From assembly GCA_001724265.1 (NCBI GenBank), contig MEDY01000263.1:1-53238 (forward strand): a stretch of 53,238 nt of DNA, read 5' to 3'. The notes below the pieces were generated by a model that made no database searches, was not told where the DNA came from, and was given only the letters and a program-made list of their open reading frames with translations. Position 1 is the first letter of the stretch. Each line of letters opens with the position of its first letter. The position numbers and the translations under genes were made by a program. Origin of the DNA: Rhizaria sp. SCN 62-66. Its lineage: Eukaryota > Rhizaria, unplaced. Positions 20,698 to 32,052 of this stretch are shown here, in pieces.

Positions 20698-20710
20698 CAT
20701 AGTATTGCGC

Positions 20711-21625
20711 TTACGCAGAGGGCTTAGCCGGCTCCTCAGCAGCCTTCTGCGTCTGAGACTGCGCCTGAGACTGCGACTTCTGCTGCAGAGCGTCCTGCTT
20801 CGCCTGGTGTTCAGCAATCGCCTCCGCGTTCAGTGCCTGGAACCCGACAATACCGTCTGAGATCGACAGCGCATCGACGCCGACAAGGCGGAGGCAGCGG
20901 GCGGCAACCTCGGACCGCTTGCCCGAGTGGCAGAGGACGTACACGCGCATCCCAGCGTACCGCTCCGCGAGCATATCGTCCTCGAGAAGCTCCTGCAGAG
21001 GGACGTGCTTCGAGTCCTTGAGGTAGCCGAACATCTCGCGCTCGTCAGCGCCGCGCACGTCGAGCACGACGTCGCTCGAGGACAGCGTCAGACCAGAGAA
21101 CTCCTCAGCGGTCAGGGTGGGGACGCGGTCGGTGTAGAAGCGGTAGTAGCCGCGCGCACGGTTGAGGATAGACCGGGACGACGAGGCGTTGACTGGCAGG
21201 AGGGAAGAGCGCGAGGGGGCGGAGGGGAGCAGTGCGGAGCGGCCGCGGAGGGACGGGGCGGGAAAGACGCGCACGGGCTGGTTTGTAAAGAGCCGCGACG
21301 CAACAGAGACAGAGGCGGGCGCGGCGGTGCTGGCGGCGAGGAGAGCGAGTTTGTTGCTGTTGATGCTGGTGCTGCTGGACGCGAGGAGCGACTTGGCGAC
21401 GGAGACGCGCGCGGGCATGAAGGAAACGGAGCGGGAGACGCTGCGGACAACGCCGGCAACGGAGGAGGCACGGGCAAACATGGGGGAACGCTTGACGGTC
21501 GGGGGACTGCGAAGGGCAGACTGGTATGCGCGGACGAAGGGGCGGGTTAGAGGCTTAACGTGCTTTTGCGCACCTGTTGATGAAAGTTGGCGGGACAGAA
21601 AACATAACGGGTTTGATAGGAGCAT
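20711..21625 (-). CDS. Single-domain rhodanese with mitochondrial-type leader
   Basis: 304 residues from the ATG at 21625. A second ATG at 21481 (Met49, context MFARASSVAGVV) is an equally plausible start because DNA upstream of about 21560 turns AT-rich. Either start gives a long N-terminus rich in Arg, Ser and Ala and without acidic residues, a mitochondrial presequence type. The rhodanese domain is about 168-272: LTAEEFSGLTL, VVLDVRGADEREMFGYL, HVPLQEL, and the active-site loop VLCHSGKRS with catalytic Cys232. The C-terminal 35 residues are Gln/Lys/Ala-rich. Family role: transfer of sulfane sulfur from thiosulfate or persulfides to thiophilic acceptors. The intact Cys supports activity. 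It shares a short divergent promoter with the LSm11-like gene. Confidence 0.88.
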   Translation of the reverse strand: MLLSNPLCFLSRQLSSTGAQKHVKPLTRPFVRAYQSALRSPPTVKRSPMFARASSVAGVVRSVSRSVSFMPARVSVAKSLLASSSTSINSNKLALLAASTAAPASVSVASRLFTNQPVRVFPAPSLRGRSALLPSAPSRSSLLPVNASSSRSILNRARGYYRFYTDRVPTLTAEEFSGLTLSSSDVVLDVRGADEREMFGYLKDSKHVPLQELLEDDMLAERYAGMRVYVLCHSGKRSEVAARCLRLVGVDALSISDGIVGFQALNAEAIAEHQAKQDALQQKSQSQAQSQTQKAAEEPAKPSA

Positions 21626-21732
21626 AAGTTTATAACAATGTCAGAAATGTATATTTGACTATTATAGTAATATATCTCACTTTTTAGCGGACATCTGCGT
21701 CTGACAACTCGTTTCTTCTCCAGTGGTCTACG
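21626..21732. promoter_or_regulatory. Compact divergent promoter, rhodanese / Sm-fold gene
   Basis: Only 107 AT-rich bases separate the two outward-pointing ATGs if the longer rhodanese start is used (251 if Met49). It contains ATAGTAATATAT and a pyrimidine stretch ending CTCCAG near 21722. No specific factor site is recognised. Confidence 0.35.
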
Positions 21733-23652
21733 ATGCTGCCAGGCGCTCCCACAGTTTCTGGAGCAGCACCAGCACCGGCTGCCGCCGCCGTGCCGGAAGA
21801 GTACCTTGAGTATCCCGACTCCTGGCTCGCGGTGTCCCCCCTGGGCCTGGGCTCGGGCTCGCGCACGCGCCTCCAAGGCGGCAGCAACGGCTCTCAGGAC
21901 CCCTCCATTCCCGCCCCTCAACCCGGTCCCGGCCATGTCTTGCTTTCGCGCGCGCTCGCCACACAGCAGCCTCTCCACGTCCTCGTCCGCGGCCGCCGCC
22001 CGCGCCTGCCCGCGGGCCACTCCGCGTCCGCCGTCGTTGCCCGCGCCGACCTCGGCTTGCGCGCGGTCGTCACCGGCACTCTCCTGGCTTGGGACCGCCG
22101 CGGTTCACTCGTTCTCACAGACGCCACCGAGCGGGCTTGGCGCTTGGAGCCGTTGCCGCTGGCGGGGGGCGCGCCGCCGCCGCCGGGGCTGTTTCCACCT
22201 GCGAAGCGTGCAGCGACACCGGGTGGCTCACCCGCGGCTGTGTCTTCACTGACGGGATCAGCAGCGGTGATTGTGCAGTTACCCTCACACTCGTTATCGT
22301 CACAAACGGAGGGACAGGGGCAGGGGCAGGGGCAGGTGCGTTCACCGCTGCAGCCGACGGTGCTGTGGGGTGCCGGCGACGATTCGAGGCTTCACAGTCC
22401 GACGCGGCCGCATCCGCAGCCGCAGCCGCCGCCGCAACAGGGAGCCGTTAGCAGCGGCTCGAGTTACGCTCAAAGCCAGTATCGAGGCGAGTTCGCGGAT
22501 GGTGACGCCGACGACGACGAAGAAGACACACACGCCTACGGCAACTCCACCACGGGCGTTACCGGTACCAGCCGTGACCGCCACAGCATTAACCCGAAAA
22601 GCAGCAGTACACCCGGCACTGGTTCCAACTCCAGTTCTGTCTCCGCTCTAGCGAATGTGACAAATTCACACCAGGCTGCGTCTGCTGCTGTTGCTGCGAT
22701 ATCGAATGCGACCAGTGCACAGCAGCCCCTTTGGGGCGCCACACCCTCGCCGTTTGGCTCCGCGTCTTCCCCCTTTGGCGCTACACAACAACCTCTATTC
22801 GCGACACAACAACCTCTATTTGCTGCACAACCACCCCTGTTTGGCTCCAGCATGCCCCCATCCGCACAGTTTGCTGCGCAAACCGCATTGTCCCTCGCGC
22901 CCTACACAGCCTCCTCAGTAACCACAGTTTTTACACCAGTCGTCGCGCCGGGGACATCTGGAGTCGCGTGTTCCACATATGGAGTCACATCAGGGGCCAC
23001 GGCTGCGCCTCGTGTCGACGCTTTAGTGCTCCGGCGCCGTGAACAAGCGGCAGCGGAGCTAGCCCGTGCCCAGCGCATTGCGAGCGAACAAGAGCGTGCT
23101 TTGGAAGCAGCAGACGCCAAAGCAGCTGCGATCGCAGCGAAAACGGCTGCGGAGGCTGCCAAAGCGGCCGCAGATATTGCCAATGCAGCTGATGCTACCA
23201 AGGCGAAAAGTGCGTCAGCTTCAGAACAGAGCGTAAACGACACCGCAGACAGCAGCAACGCACGGTCACTGCTGTCGGAGTCTGACGTTCTTGTATCGGC
23301 GGCCGCAAACGCGGTTGGCAGCTCTGCGGCTGCGGGCGGAGCTGGTAATGCGAGTGCGAGCGCTACGGCGGAGTGTGGCCACAGCGACGAGACTGTGTCA
23401 CCGCCTGAGGGCGCGGCTGTGTGGGTTGTCCGCTCCCGCACTCTGGGTCACATGGCGCTGCGCTTTGAGACAGTGGCTGCAGTGGCTCTGGGCTCAATAG
23501 CGGCAGCGGCAGCGACACAGCCGCCTGCGAGCATGGTGCCGCCTGGGATGGGCCCGCCACTTGATAAGCGGGTGCGCGGGACGGTGAATACTGACACAAA
23601 TAGCATTGATCTTACGTGCGGAGGCGTTCCAGTGATAATTCACACTGTCTAA
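21733..23652 (+). CDS. Sm-fold protein resembling LSm11, with a ~430-residue insert between Sm1 and Sm2
   Basis: 639 residues in one exon. Residues about 68-136 read like the start of an LSm domain: HVLLSRALATQQPLHVLVRG leading to VVTGTLLAWDRRGSLVLTDA. This fits the Sm1 pattern G-x-L-x-x-x-D-x-x-x-N-x-x-L-x-D, with Ser for Asn. It is closest in wording to LSm11 (TG-L-A-D, then LTD and E). A matching Sm2 strand appears only at about 566-590 (RTLGHMALRFETVAAVAL), like LSm11's late Sm2. The insert of about 430 residues is disordered, with Q/S-rich sequence, FG-like repeats (SPFGSASSPFGATQQPLF) and an Ala-rich helix (about 435-500). LSm11 replaces SmD2 in the U7 snRNP of animals and also has a long Sm1-Sm2 insert. 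Other LSm families remain possible. Confidence 0.5.
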   Translation: MLPGAPTVSGAAPAPAAAAVPEEYLEYPDSWLAVSPLGLGSGSRTRLQGGSNGSQDPSIPAPQPGPGHVLLSRALATQQPLHVLVRGRRPRLPAGHSASAVVARADLGLRAVVTGTLLAWDRRGSLVLTDATERAWRLEPLPLAGGAPPPPGLFPPAKRAATPGGSPAAVSSLTGSAAVIVQLPSHSLSSQTEGQGQGQGQVRSPLQPTVLWGAGDDSRLHSPTRPHPQPQPPPQQGAVSSGSSYAQSQYRGEFADGDADDDEEDTHAYGNSTTGVTGTSRDRHSINPKSSSTPGTGSNSSSVSALANVTNSHQAASAAVAAISNATSAQQPLWGATPSPFGSASSPFGATQQPLFATQQPLFAAQPPLFGSSMPPSAQFAAQTALSLAPYTASSVTTVFTPVVAPGTSGVACSTYGVTSGATAAPRVDALVLRRREQAAAELARAQRIASEQERALEAADAKAAAIAAKTAAEAAKAAADIANAADATKAKSASASEQSVNDTADSSNARSLLSESDVLVSAAANAVGSSAAAGGAGNASASATAECGHSDETVSPPEGAAVWVVRSRTLGHMALRFETVAAVALGSIAAAAATQPPASMVPPGMGPPLDKRVRGTVNTDTNSIDLTCGGVPVIIHTV

Positions 23653-24105
23653 TTTATTATATACAAATTCTGTGTTATTTAGAACATATATAGATCCAAT
23701 TTTAACTCTTTTTGTTTTTCCGTCCCTGGACCAAGGCGGGCTTCGGTCGGACTTCTCGGTTGCTCACGGTCACCACAGATCGCCAGTCAGCCAAACAAAC
23801 GCGCGGCACTGGCGGCGCCGCCCTCCGCGAGTGGACATGGGCGCCCGGCGCGGCACTCAACTGGTTTTCAAAAGGCGTATTGCGGGATAACTAGTTCCGG
23901 TGTTGTTGTGCGATATTTTTATTCTTTTGTTCGTGGATGTAACGCGATATGTGCTGTACCGGTGGGGGATGATCCCGGTCGCAAGACCTGCTTGGAGCAT
24001 CGCCTCGCCCGAGTTTTGTACAAGCCCTCTCACCCGCACTTTCCGTCTTTTACTCTTGTTTATCCAGCAGGCTCTCGCGTCGTCTTAACGTATCTTAGTT
24101 AAGAG
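23653..24105. other. Spacer upstream of the ankyrin/polyQ gene, containing a GC-rich island
   Basis: 453 bases between tandem genes. Most is AT-rich, but 23737-23894 is abruptly GC-rich and open in the + frame up to a TAG at 23892-23894. It reads as a plausible peptide (WTKAGFGRTSRLL, LREWTWAPGAALNWFSKG) with no in-frame ATG. It may be a relic exon or displaced fragment; I do not recognise it. Confidence 0.3.
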
Positions 24106-27100
24106 ATGTCGCAGCCAACCAGTGCTAATATAGGGGAGTCGCTTCCCCCCGAGCGCGGCGACACAACGAACGACGTTGCCTCCCCGAGCCCTCCCACTGC
24201 TGCTTCCTCAGCGCCCTCGTTCCCCGTCGAGCCCCACTCTAATGCCGCCGCCACTGCCCCCTCAGACGTCGGCACTAAGCCCCCCACCGCCTCACACAAC
24301 TCCCCCACGCTGAAACCATACACCGACTCCATGGCGTGGGGGCCACTGCCCGATTACCACTTCGCCGCTTTCTCCGACTCTCGCCACACGCTCGCCCCTT
24401 CCACGTGGGACGCGCCGCCGCCTTCGCTCTTCTCCAGAGTCGGCGGCCTTGGCAACTCCGGTCTCGGCGTCAATGTCGGCGGTGCTCCTGGCGCGTTTTC
24501 ACTCGCGCCGAGCTCGTTAACCGGCGACAACAGCCATAATTCACTCACTAACCCAGCTTCGTCGTCCTCCGCCGGCTCTGCGTTCTCAACGCTCGGTAGA
24601 CTCAGCACCACGGGGTTCAACTTCACCGCGACGCTTCCGCCCCAGGCTCCCGCGGACAGCTCCTCCGCAGCAGCCCTCTCGTCCTCGTCCTGGTCTCTTC
24701 TCTACCCCGCCGAGAACACCGAGCTTCACAACAACGGACGCGGAACTGGCACCAGCTCTAGTCCGACCGCCTCTGTTTCGGCCGCCGCGACTGACACTCT
24801 CGCAAAACTGGGCCCCGAAGCGTTTGAGCCCATCGTGCCCTCACCGGAAGCGTCACCTGGCTTTTCCGCCTCTGTCGCTGCCCCCGCGCCTACTCTGACT
24901 CTGCATCGGTCCGTCTCTGGCTCCGTCGCTCACGCCACGGGTGGCAAGGACCCCGTCGCCGCCGCTGCGGGCGCGACCGGCGCGAAGTTAAGCCGCAGCG
25001 CCGCGCGTCTAGCCGCCAAAGCCGCCGCCGCCGCCGCCGCGGGCACCGGCCCCCGTCCCCCCGGTGCCACCGCTGGCGCCGCACAGCCTCAGTCCCGCGC
25101 CGCGCTCAGTGCTGGGCTCGGAGCCGGGTTTGGCGGCCTGGGCGCGGGCGCGGGCGTCAACGTCTTCCGCGGGCCCGCCGCGAACAACAGCAACAACAAC
25201 AACGCGCAGTCGCAGGGACAGGGACTGGGACTAGCGCGTGGTAACGGCAGCCCTGCTGGCGCTGCACGGACTCTCTCCCCGTCACAGTCATATTCGCTGT
25301 CCCAGTCGCAACTGCGCACGCTGGACTCGTCAGCAGCGTCCTTTGTCCCCAGCGGCACCGGCTTAACCGCGCTATTGGCCTCCGCACAGCCCTTTGCCAC
25401 CCCCTCAGCGTCGTCCGCCGCCTCCCCTGCTGGCGCAGCAGCCCGCCCCGGCCTCGTCCCCGGCTCTGGTTCTGTCCCAGGCTCTAGTGGCTCTGGCGCT
25501 GGCTCTGGCTCCGGGGCAACCCGTGCGCGGTCTGCCGGCCGTGTCCAACAACATCAACTCGCCGCTGTTGTCGTCAGCGGTGTCGAGACGGGCCTCGGTA
25601 ACGCTGGTGACAACAACACATGGACTCCCGCTAGTTTCGCTACCAGCCCTGAGTCCGCTGGCGTCACCCCCGGTGGCGGTGAGAGCGAGTACCTCGACCA
25701 CGGCCACGCGCACGGTAGTGGTACCCCAGGTGTTCACGGTCACCCGGACGCCGCTGGTTCCGCCGCCGCCCTGCCCCCGCGCCCCGAGACCCGGTCCAGC
25801 ACCCGCGCCGAAGCCCGCGCCGAGAGCCACAGCCACAACCGCGCCGAGAGCCGCTCCAGCGCGTCCAACCGCGTCCGCCACGAACCCTACCTCGGCGACG
25901 TCGGCGCTCCCGGGGCGATGCACGGTCCGCTTTGCCACGCCGCTGCCGATAACGACGCGCGACAGCTGCTTGCGCTGCTTAAGTCCGGCGAGCGCGTCTC
26001 CGCCGCCGGGCCAGACGGGGCGACTGCGCTGCATTTCGCCGCCCGCGCCGGCGCGGCGGCCTGTGTGCGGCATTTGCTCGCCGCAGGGGCCGACGCTAAC
26101 GGCGCTGCGGCCGCGGCGGCGATGCAGGTCACCGCGCCGCTGCTGCTGGCCGCCGCGGGGCCGTCGGAACCGGAGACGGTGGAAGTGCTGCTTTCGGCGC
26201 GCGCCTCTGTGGACGCCGTGGACCGCGACGGTGAGACGGCGCTCATTCTCGCAGCGCGCCGCGGCCACGGGTCAAAGGTCCGCTTGCTAGTAGACTCCGG
26301 GATCACTCTGGCGGCGCAGAACCGCAAGGGGTGGGACGCGCTGCTCGAGGCAGTCTCTGGTCAGCACGTCGGCGTGGTCCAACAACTCCTCCGCGGTCGC
26401 GCCGCGTTGGCGACGACGCTGCCTAACGGCCGTGGCGCGCTGCACATCGCGGCCCAGCGCGCGTCGTCGGACATGTGCCGCGCGCTGGTCGCCGCGGGGG
26501 CGGATGTCAACGCGGCTTCGCTGCCGTCGGACGGACAGTGGACGCCGCTGATCCTCGCCGCGGGTCGCTGCTCAGTTCGCGTTGTGTCTGAACTTCTCGC
26601 TCTGGGCGCGGATGTCAACGCGGCGACCGCGGAGGGCTGGACCGCCGTGCACTGTGCTGCTGCAGATCTGTTGCGGCGGACACGCACCAACGCCTCCCCG
26701 GCGCAGAGCCGCAACAGCAACAACGTCGACCGCGGCGACGATGGCTCAACCCCGGTCTCCGCGCTCAATGGCAGCAGCGGCAGTAGCAGCGGCGGGGGAT
26801 CTCGCAACAAGCGCCGCGCGACCGACGCCGAGGAGGCTCACCGCCGGGATCAAATCGCCACTGTGCGCGCGCTCATCCTCGCGGGTGCCGATGTCGCCAG
26901 GCCGAATACGCACGGCTTCACGGCCGTGCACTCCGCCGGTCAGGCCGGGGAGATCCGTGTCGTCCAGGCCATCGCCACAGCGTTGGAGGCCGCTTTGCCC
27001 GACGGCCGCGGTGCTGCTCTGTTCCGGAACTTGCTAGACACGCCCAACGGGTGCCATTTAACGCCGCTGCACCACGCCGTTCAACGCGGTGACGTCTCGA

Positions 27101-29028
27101 TGGCGCGCGCTCTGCTGGATCTGCGCGCGGACCCTAACGTGGTGACCCCGAACCGGCAGCAAGCTGCGTTGCACTGGGCCGCCAACCAAGGTCTCGGTGA
27201 TGCGATCGAATTGCTCCTCGCCGCGCGCGCCAACGTCAACGCGGCCCAGTCTGGCGGGTGGACCCCGCTTCAGGGCGCGGCGGCAAACTGCTTCCCTATG
27301 GCCGTGGACCGCCTGTGCCGCGAGACCGACCTCATGATCGATCTCTCGGGCTCCGACGGCCGGTCTGCTCTGACCCGCGCCGTGGGATCGGGCCCCCGCG
27401 GCACGCCTGCTGATGTGGCAGTCGAATCCGCCGCGCGTGAGAAAATCGTTACTTCGCTCATCGCACGCGGTGCCACGGACCGGCTCGGCGCTGCACTGGC
27501 TCTGGCGGTCTCCCACGGCTGGCTAGGAGCGGCGGAAAAGCTCGCCGCGCTGCACGTCAAGCAGCTTCAGCTGCCCAAGTCCGCCGCGTCGGTCCGCGTG
27601 CTGGAACAGCTACCGGCTTTCGCCCACCCGCAGTCGGTGCAGGCCGTGGCGTCGGGGCTGGCGCAAGTCAGACCGGCGCTGGTGGCTGCCGCGGCCGCCG
27701 CGGTGACGACGGTGGTTGCCGGGCAGCCGCTGCCCGTGGCGCAGCATATCGCATTCAATGTTGAGCCCCCCGCTGCTAACAGCGCCGCGATTACTACTGA
27801 GGCTGAGCCCGCTGCTACTGCTGTCGCGAATGCGAGTGCTAGCAGTGCTGTTGCAGAGGCTGCGAGACCGATTGGCGAGCAATCTTCTGCGACGTCCGTC
27901 ACTGCAGCGTTGCTCGCTGCCGCCGCTATGGCCGCTGCACAGGCCTCTGTCGCCGCAAATTCTGCCAATAGCACCGACAACAACGCTAGTAAGAGTAGCA
28001 AGACGGCTGATTCGGTCCACGAGCAGTCTTCTGTCGCCGACTCTGTGGGTGCTGATCCCAAGTCTAGCGCTGCTACCTCCGGCGCTGACGACTCCTCTTC
28101 TGCGTCCGCGTCCACCTCTGGTTGTGCCTCCGCCTCAGCGTCCGGGTCAGTTTTGGCTCAGTCAGCGCCAACGGCCCAGTCTGCGCTCGAGCTGCTCCGT
28201 GGCCTCGACCCCTCGGACCCGTCCTACGCTGAGCGTCTGGCAGCCGCGGCGGCGGAGTTTGTCGCCAGCGCCGGGCTGACGGCCGCGCGGCCGGGCGACA
28301 ACGGCGGGTTCTACACCGCCGCAATGAGTGAGATGGCTGATGCGGCCAACGCGATCAATGCCTCCAACGCCGCCGCAGCTGTTGCCGCTGCCACTGCAGT
28401 TGCTGCGGCGAACGCGTCGTCACAGGCCCACGCGCAACAGTCGCAGTCTCAGACAAACCAGGCTTCCTCAGCCGCCAGTGAAGGTGAATCAAACACTGTA
28501 TCGGTCGGTGTGAAGGAGTCCCCAGAGGCGCAGGCCGCGCACGCACTGGCGTTGTCTGTTCAGCATCAGGCGCAGATTCACGCGCAAATCCAGGCGCAGA
28601 TGGCTCAGCACCAGCACCAGCACCAACAGCAAATGCAGCAGCAACGCCAAAAGCACAAGCAGATGCATGCGAGTCAGGGCGGCGGTCTGCAGAGTACGTC
28701 TCTTGCCGCGTCGGCACATGCACAGCTTGCGCAACAGCTGATGCTCGCCAACTCGATGCAGCAGCAGCAGGTCCACGCTCAGCAGCAACAGCAGAATCAG
28801 CTGAATCAGCAGCAGCGTAATGGTCCGATCGACAAGGCACAGCAAGCGTTGATTCAGACACACGCTCTTGTTCAAGCGCAGGCGCAAGCTCAGGTTGCCG
28901 CCGCACAGGCGCAGGCGCAGGCCCATGCTCAGGCGCAGGCCCATGCACAGGCGCAGGCGCACAATGGTGGTTACGCCAGTCAACCTGGCTTCCCTGTGCC
29001 TGTCGGACTCGGTTTGCAGCATTTACTG

Positions 29029-29063
<35 letters not shown>

Positions 29064-29086
29064 ACAGCAGCTGCAGCAGCAGCAGC

Positions 29087-29141
<55 letters not shown>

Positions 29142-32052
29142 GCAACAGCAGCAGCAGCAGTCTAGTCAGCAACAGCAGCAGCAGCTGCAGCATCAGCAGT
29201 TCCAACAGCAGCAGCAGCAGCAGCAGGCTCAACAACAGCTTCAGCAACACCAGCAACAGCAACAGCAACAGCAGTACCTTAGCCAGCGTTTGGCTCCGGT
29301 GCACGTCCACGGCGGCGGTGGCAAGAAGGGCAAACAGCCCCGCTCCCCCAACTCCCTTGTCCCTCCCGACGGTGGCAACGGCAACGGCGGCGCTGACGAC
29401 GACTCCGAGTCCGCCGCCTCTGCCAGCAGCAGCCACCACGGAGGTCTGATGCTAGACAACGCTCTCAGCCACCGCTCCCCGCAGACCCTCGCGCTGCCCC
29501 CGGATGGCTCCCCGCGGTCCGGCCCCGTCACGGCGTCGCCGTCGAGCTCCAGCGGTGCGCCCTGGGGCCGCCGGTCTGACCTGTACATGGCGGCGTCACA
29601 GGGCAATCTGGCGCAGATGCGGGCCGTGATGGCGCAGGGCCGCGTCGACATCGACGGCATGGACACCGAAGGCGTGACGGCTCTAGGCGTCGCCGCCTGT
29701 CGCGGCCACACTGCGATCGTTGCCGAGCTCATCCAACACAACGCGAATGTCGACAAGCCGAACCGGTCTGGGTGGCGCCCGTTGCGGTCAGCCATTTCCA
29801 ACGGCCACGTCGGTGCTGCAATGCACCTTGTAGCCGCCGGTGCGCGCGCCGACGAGCTGACTCAGCAGGGCCAGTCACTGCTACACTTTGCCGCCGGGCT
29901 GGCAAACCCGTCGTTGACCCGTTTGCTCGTACAGGCCGGCGCGCCAGTTAATGCGCGTACCCGCGACGCCGGCGCTACTGCGCTGCACTTCGCGGTGACC
30001 GCGGTGACGAAGCGCCGCCACGACCCGCAGAGCGAGGTGTACCTCGACGCGGTGGGCTCTGTCCGCGAGCTTCTTGCAGCGCGTGCTGATCCCTCACTGC
30101 GTGATGCCGCCAAGGGGCGGTCCGCGCTGCACTGGGCGCTTCACGGTGGTTTGACTGATGTCGTCGCGCTTCTGCTGCAAGTGTCACCGGCGACATTGCC
30201 GCAGCTGGTGAACCAGCGCGACGCTCTCAAGCACTCACCGCTGACAATCGCGGTCGACTACTGCGTCCACGCCGCGTCGACCACCCTGGCGATGGCTGCG
30301 GCGGCGCCTGACCCGTCGTCGCCCACGGCCACCGCGGCTCTCTCCGCCGCCATGGCGTCGACCTCGGCCCCGTCCCCGCTGCTGGAGCTGCTGCTCAACG
30401 CACGTGCCAGTCCGGACTCGACCGACGGCCGCGGGTGGAGCGCGCTGCACATCGCCTCCGAGGCCATGCATCCGGGTCTTGTCGGTCAACTCCTCGGCGC
30501 CGGTGCGAACTCCCTCGTCATCACGCCGACGGGTGCGAGCCCGCTGGACGTACTGACTGAGGCGAGTAAGCGCACGCCTGATACCATGCAGCGCCGCATC
30601 GTCGACACTTTGCTGCGGTCAGCGCGTGACGCACGGCTGCTTGCGCTGCAGGCGACCGCGCAAAACGCCGTGGCCGCGTCCGCGCCGCCGCCCAGTGCCG
30701 CGCTTGTTGCCGCCGCCGCCGCAGCTGCTGTCGCCGCTGCATCGCAGGGCGGCGTGCTGCCCCTTGGGTTCCCGAACTCGCTCATGTCCGGTGGCGGCGG
30801 CGGGGGCGGCGCTGGTAACGGCGCTGACGGCGGGGGGTTCAATCCGGCGATCATGGCATCGATGGCGGCCAATATGAACATGAATATGGGTGTGAACTCC
30901 GGTGGGAGCATGAATAACATGAATGGGATGAATAACGTGCAAAACATGAACGCGATGATGCAGCTCAACAACCAGTTGCACAACCAACTCCAGCAAAATC
31001 AGATGAATTCACTCGGAATGGCGGGCATGGGTGTCATGAACGGCGGTATGAACGGTATTAACGGCGGCATGAGCATGAACGGTATGCAAGGCATTTCGGG
31101 CATGAACGGCAGCATGAGCGACGGCATGGGTCCCATGAATGGTATGAACAACATGAACGCAATGTCTGGGATGTCTGGTATGAACGGCATGAATATGCAG
31201 GGCATGAACGGCATGGGTCCCATGACCGGTATGATGCCCATGGGTGGCGGTCTAGACATGAACGGTAACATGAACGGTAGCCTTGGTATGATGGGCGGCA
31301 TGGGCGGCCTTGGTGGCGGTCTGTCCCAAATGAACCCCGGTCTCGGTGGTCCCGGCAATATGAACGGCAACATGAATGGCATGGGCGGTGGTATGGGCGG
31401 ACTTTCGGGTGGTCTCGGTCTGCCTGGACTTGGTGGTTTCCCACAGCCGACGATGCAGTCGCACCCGCAGCAAATGCAACGCCATTCGTCCCAACAGCCC
31501 CCGTCACAGTCGCAATTCAACGATAATAACGGCGGCGGGGGCGGTGGCAGTGGGGGCCAATCTTCCGCTGCTACGTCAGCGTCCGGCACACCGTCGTTCG
31601 GCGCCCTCGGCAGCGGCGGCCCGCTCACCACTCTCAGCGGCTCCGGCATGAACGGCTCCAGCAATAGTCTTAACAATGGCGGCTCTGGCGGTGGTATGTC
31701 CGGTTCTGCCACTGGCTCCGGCTCTGGCTCCCCACACTTGCACCCACATCCGCACGCGCTCGCGCACTCGCACTCGCACGGTGGCGGTCTTGGACAGGCA
31801 CAGGCGCAGTCGCAAATGCGGGCGCAGCCGCAGCCGATGCGGGTGCCGCGGCTGCCGGGCCACCCACAACAGCAGCAAGGGCCGGGACAGCTGGGTCTGA
31901 CTGGCCTCTCAGGGCTTGCGGGGCTCGGCGGCGGCAACGGCGCTGGGTTTAACGGCTTTGGTGCGATGCCGTACCCGATGCTTACACCGCAGCAACAGCA
32001 ACAACAGCAGCAACAACAACAACAGCAACAACAGCAGTCGCAGCAGGAGTAA
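24106..32052 (+). CDS. Giant ankyrin-repeat protein with polyQ and Met/Asn/Gly-rich tracts
   Basis: 2648 residues in a single exon starting MSQPTSANIGES. The first 600 residues are disordered Ser/Ala/Gly sequence. Ankyrin block 1 spans about 604-1150, with consensus units such as GATALHFAARAGAAACVRHL and GRGALHIAAQ. A Ser/Ala-rich linker leads to QAQAHA repeats and a polyQ region (about 1642-1725) containing 18 uninterrupted CAA codons (29086-29139). Ankyrin block 2 lies at about 1822-2184 (GVTALGVAACRGHTAIVAEL, GRSALHWALHGG). Then comes a remarkable Met/Asn/Gly tract of about 190 residues (2250-2444; GMNNMNAMSGMSGMNGMN), a His-rich run (HLHPHPHALAHSHSHGG), and a C-terminal polyQ. No kinase, KH or membrane segment is seen. 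Ankyrin blocks bind partners and the Q/M tracts suggest phase-separating or transcription-type scaffolds; both roles are inference. Confidence 0.85.
29086..29139 (+). repeat. (CAA)18 microsatellite inside the polyQ tract
   Basis: Eighteen uninterrupted CAA codons flanked by mixed CAG/CAA. Length polymorphism would change polyQ length without a frameshift. Confidence 0.9.

Larger units (their letters stand above)
20245..20710. other. 3' spacer between convergent GH81 and rhodanese genes, with repeats
   Basis: 466 bases carrying two items listed separately: the degenerate GTGAGCA repeats just after the GH81 stop, and a long inverted repeat. The rest is AT-rich. Confidence 0.4.
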
